A stretch of DNA of 64,000 bases. It comes from Rubrivivax albus (GTDB lineage: Bacteria; Pseudomonadota; Gammaproteobacteria; Burkholderiales; Burkholderiaceae_C). The position numbers and the translations under genes were made by a program. Below are positions 59,850 to 64,000 of the stretch, one piece after another. The notes below the pieces were generated by a model. That model was given only the letters and a program-made list of their open reading frames with translations, was not told where the DNA came from and did not search any database. The stretch spans positions 1-64,000 of the forward strand of contig NZ_SACT01000005.1 of assembly GCF_004016515.1 (NCBI RefSeq), given 5' to 3'. Numbering within the stretch: the first letter of the stretch is position 1; every line of letters starts with the position of its first letter.

Positions 59850-60707
59850 TCAGGGCACGCGGCGCACGCGCAGGAAACTGGCGAAGCGCGGCAGGCCAGC
59901 CTCGGTGAGGCCGCGATAGGTGTAGGTGACGACGGCGCCCACCGGGGGTGGCGCATCCCGCTCGGCGTCGCTGAGGCCAGTGCCCAGCCGAAACCGTCGG
60001 CCATCGGGCGCCTGCACGGCCAGGGCGCCCAGGCGCCCCGCATGCCGCCCCCGCCCGGGCTCGTACCCCAGCACGACGGCCTCGGCATCGGCCAGCGGCT
60101 TGAGCTTGAGCAGATCCCCACTGCGACCCGGGCGCCAGTGCGCGGTGGCTCGGTGCAGCATCAGACCCTCACCGCCTTGGGCCACCACGCGCCCCAGCTG
60201 CCGTTGCAGCGCGGCCGGGCTTTCCAGCGTCATCTGCGCCACCGCCTGCAGGTGCGACACGCCGGCCTGCGACACGAGGTCGCGGAGCTGCGCGGCGCGC
60301 GCGGCGAACGGGTCGGGCGCACCGGGCCGGTCGAACAGCTGGTAGCGCACGTCGTCCCACGCCGCGTCGTCGGGCGTTTGCCGGCGCACCGTGCTCACGA
60401 GGGTTTCGAACCGGCCGCGGCCGGCCCAGAGTTCGCCGTCGAGCGGAGTGGCCGGCAGCGCAGCGGTGAACCACCCAGGCGCCACGATGGGAGCGCCGCT
60501 TCGAAACCGCAGCGCCTGCCCGTCCCAGACCGCGCGCACGCCATCGAGCTTTTCGCTGACCAGCCAGCCTCGCGGGTCGACGTCGTCAGGCGCGTCCCGC
60601 GCCTCCATCAACGACGCGCGCGGTGCGCCGCCGGCCACAACGAGTCCGTGCATGCCCAGGCCCAGTCCGGCCAGGCACTGCAGACAACGGCGACGATCCA
60701 ACGACAT
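59850..60707 (-). CDS. ATP-dependent DNA ligase, probably exported (LigE-like)
   Basis: A 285-residue minimal ATP-dependent DNA ligase. The adenylation motif is SEKLDGVRAVW with the nucleophilic Lys (about 54-64). TPLDGELWAGRGRFETLVSTV (motif III) and GGEGLMLHRATAHW (motif IV) precede LLKLKPLADAEAVVLGYEPG (motif V). An OB-like domain follows. The start SLDRRRCLQCLAGLGLGMHGLVVAGGA looks like a twin-arginine or Sec signal, as in periplasmic LigE-type ligases of proteobacteria. ATG 60707 begins at that signal; in-frame codons further upstream are not protein-like. It seals nicks in DNA, perhaps incoming DNA. Confidence 0.82.
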   Translation of the reverse strand: MSLDRRRCLQCLAGLGLGMHGLVVAGGAPRASLMEARDAPDDVDPRGWLVSEKLDGVRAVWDGQALRFRSGAPIVAPGWFTAALPATPLDGELWAGRGRFETLVSTVRRQTPDDAAWDDVRYQLFDRPGAPDPFAARAAQLRDLVSQAGVSHLQAVAQMTLESPAALQRQLGRVVAQGGEGLMLHRATAHWRPGRSGDLLKLKPLADAEAVVLGYEPGRGRHAGRLGALAVQAPDGRRFRLGTGLSDAERDAPPPVGAVVTYTYRGLTEAGLPRFASFLRVRRVP

Positions 60708-60810
60708 GGTCGGCTCCTGCAAAACGATGCAGGCAGTCTCCCTCCGCCGCCGCCACGCGACCATCGCCAGCACGGGGCCCCACCGGCGGGGGCCCCCGAT
60801 GGCACGAGGT

Positions 60811-62703
<1,893 letters not shown>

Positions 62704-62909
62704 GCAGGTCTCCTCCAGTGCAACCCACCACCCGTGCCCAAGGGCGGGCACGACTGGCAGACGATTCTGAATTAATAATTATGGATGGCCCGCTTGCAGG
62801 GCGCTGACGCTGGACACCGGCGCCGCGCGTGAGTCGGTCTGTCCTTGATCGAACGCAAGGCTCGTCACCGCACCCTCCGCCGGCCATAGTCGACCCGCAG
62901 TGGCGGGTT

Positions 62910-63899
62910 TCAGCCCACGCGCACCACGCAGCGGCCACGCACCTGGCCGGCCATCAGGCGCTCGGCCCAGGCCGGCGCGTCGGCCAGTCCGATTTCGGTG
63001 GTCATGGCCTCCAGCCGCGCCGGATCGAGGTCCTGGGCCAGCCGGTCCCAGGCCTGCTGGCGCAGCGCACGGGGTGCCATCACGCTGTCGATGCCGGCCA
63101 GCGTGACACCACGCAGGATGAAGGACGCCACCGAGGCCGGCAGGTCCATGCCCTGCGCAAGCCCGCACGCGGCCACCACACCGCCATAGCGGGTCTGCGC
63201 CAGCGCGTTGGCCAGCGTGTGGCTGCCCAACGCGTCGACCACACCGGCCCAGCGTTCCTTCTGCAGCGGTTTGCCGGCGGCGGCGAACTCGGCGCGGTCG
63301 ACCACGGTAGCGGCGCCCAGACCAATCAGGTAGTCGGCCTCCTGTGGTTTGCCGCTGGCGGCCACCACGCGAAAGCCCAGCTTCGCCAGCAAAGCGATGG
63401 CCACGCTGCCGACGCCGCCGGTGGCGCCGGTGACCAGCACCTCGCCGTCGCCGGGCTGCAGGCCGTGGCGCTCCAGCGCCATCACGCACAGCATCGCGGT
63501 GTAGCCGGCAGTGCCGATGGCCATGGCCTGGCGGGGGCTGAAGGCCGAGGGCAGCTTCACCAGCCAGTCGCCCTTCAGGCGCGCGCGCTGGGCCAGGCAG
63601 CCCCAGTGCGTCTCCCCCACGCCCCAGCCGTTGTGCACGAAACGGTCGCCGGGCTGCCAGTCCGGGTGCGTACTCTCCAGCACCGTCCCCGCGCCATCGA
63701 TGCCCGGCACCATCGGCCAGGCGCGCACCACGGGCGACTTGTTGGTCAGCGCCAGCGCGTCCTTGAAATTGATGGTCGAGTACGCGGGCTGCACCAGCAC
63801 GTCGGCACGGTCGGGGCCGGGCAGGCGCGATTCATCGACGTCGGTCAGCGTGCAGGCGAAGCCCGCATCGCCCTTCTCCAGCAGCAAGGCCTGGAACAT
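62910..63899 (-). CDS. acuI: Acrylyl-CoA reductase (NADPH), AcuI/YhdH family
   Basis: A 329-residue MDR-superfamily enzyme. It starts [24 protein letters not shown] and has the family's [55 protein letters not shown] and the nucleotide-binding [24 protein letters not shown]. It reduces acrylyl-CoA to propionyl-CoA and detoxifies this reactive intermediate. It precedes prpE on the same strand. The start at ATG 63899 matches the conserved beginning. The last 101 bp of the window, upstream of it, hold no recognisable gene. Confidence 0.9.
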   Translation of the reverse strand: MFQALLLEKGDAGFACTLTDVDESRLPGPDRADVLVQPAYSTINFKDALALTNKSPVVRAWPMVPGIDGAGTVLESTHPDWQPGDRFVHNGWGVGETHWGCLAQRARLKGDWLVKLPSAFSPRQAMAIGTAGYTAMLCVMALERHGLQPGDGEVLVTGATGGVGSVAIALLAKLGFRVVAASGKPQEADYLIGLGAATVVDRAEFAAAGKPLQKERWAGVVDALGSHTLANALAQTRYGGVVAACGLAQGMDLPASVASFILRGVTLAGIDSVMAPRALRQQAWDRLAQDLDPARLEAMTTEIGLADAPAWAERLMAGQVRGRCVVRVG

Positions 63900-64000
63900 G
63901 GGGAACCTCTCTTGTCTCGGAAACCAGGGAACCGGCATGGCGTCGATTGACAGCCCGCCGTCGGCGCAACTATTGTGCGCGCCGTGTCGATGCCCCGACT

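Overview
The window looks like chromosome from a high-GC betaproteobacterium of the order Burkholderiales, probably in the Rubrivivax/Leptothrix/Aquincola neighbourhood. The grounds are the codon use and protein sequences, a TRAP-transporter catabolic operon, a PEP-CTERM protein, the hom-thrC-moeA-moaD-moaE gene order, and de novo NAD genes. This placement is by pattern recognition, not by alignment.

Positions 1 to about 12,460 are an accessory island that ends at the 3' end of a tRNA-Pro(TGG) gene (12582-12658, minus). The left edge carries the end of what looks like an IS21-family insertion, which cuts off a phage/plasmid-type primase-helicase. Next come small island genes of unknown function and a PrtN-like activator gene broken by an 8-bp tandem duplication. 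After a 545-bp stretch with no convincing gene comes the most interesting locus: six genes on the plus strand, each overlapping the next by 1 to 8 bp (4076-12459). They encode a DUF262 protein, a Z1-domain SF2 ATPase, a PD-(D/E)XK nuclease of the DUF4420 type, a C5-cytosine DNA methyltransferase, a small unrecognised protein, and a four-helix membrane protein with an ankyrin-like region and a zinc ribbon. I read this as a multi-gene restriction-modification or phage-defence operon whose composition differs from the Z1/MORC-type operons I know.

From 12.6 kb onward the sequence is ordinary chromosome. 12.7-18.1 kb: a DUF697-like protein, rraA, a LysM/BON protein, a ThDP enzyme coupled to an MFS transporter, and a divergent AraC regulator. 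18.1-23.4 kb: nadA-nadC-comFB facing nadB, then a Roadblock-like protein. 23.5-33.3 kb: a catabolic regulon with a GntR repressor, a large FAD/Fe-S dehydrogenase, a class V aminotransferase, a TRAP transporter, an enoyl-CoA hydratase and a CoA-transferase. 33.4-36.4 kb: an M23 peptidase, a chimeric panE/caiB pseudogene, a secreted protein and intact panE. 36.4-43.6 kb: clpB with a near-consensus heat-shock promoter, a TPR-sulfotransferase, an exported amidase and a PEP-CTERM protein.

43.7-49.2 kb holds a five-gene operon with NicX-like and NicD-like enzymes, a flavin reductase, an acyl-CoA dehydrogenase and an acyl-CoA ligase, under a divergent MarR regulator; it probably degrades an N-heteroaromatic compound. 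49.2-55.2 kb is a tight run alaA-hom-thrC-moeA-moaD-moaE, with a structured leader before thrC. The right end carries an Mth938-like protein, bcp, a clear rho-independent terminator, a PhoH/PIN ATPase, a lipoprotein, a probably exported ATP-dependent DNA ligase, prpE and acuI.
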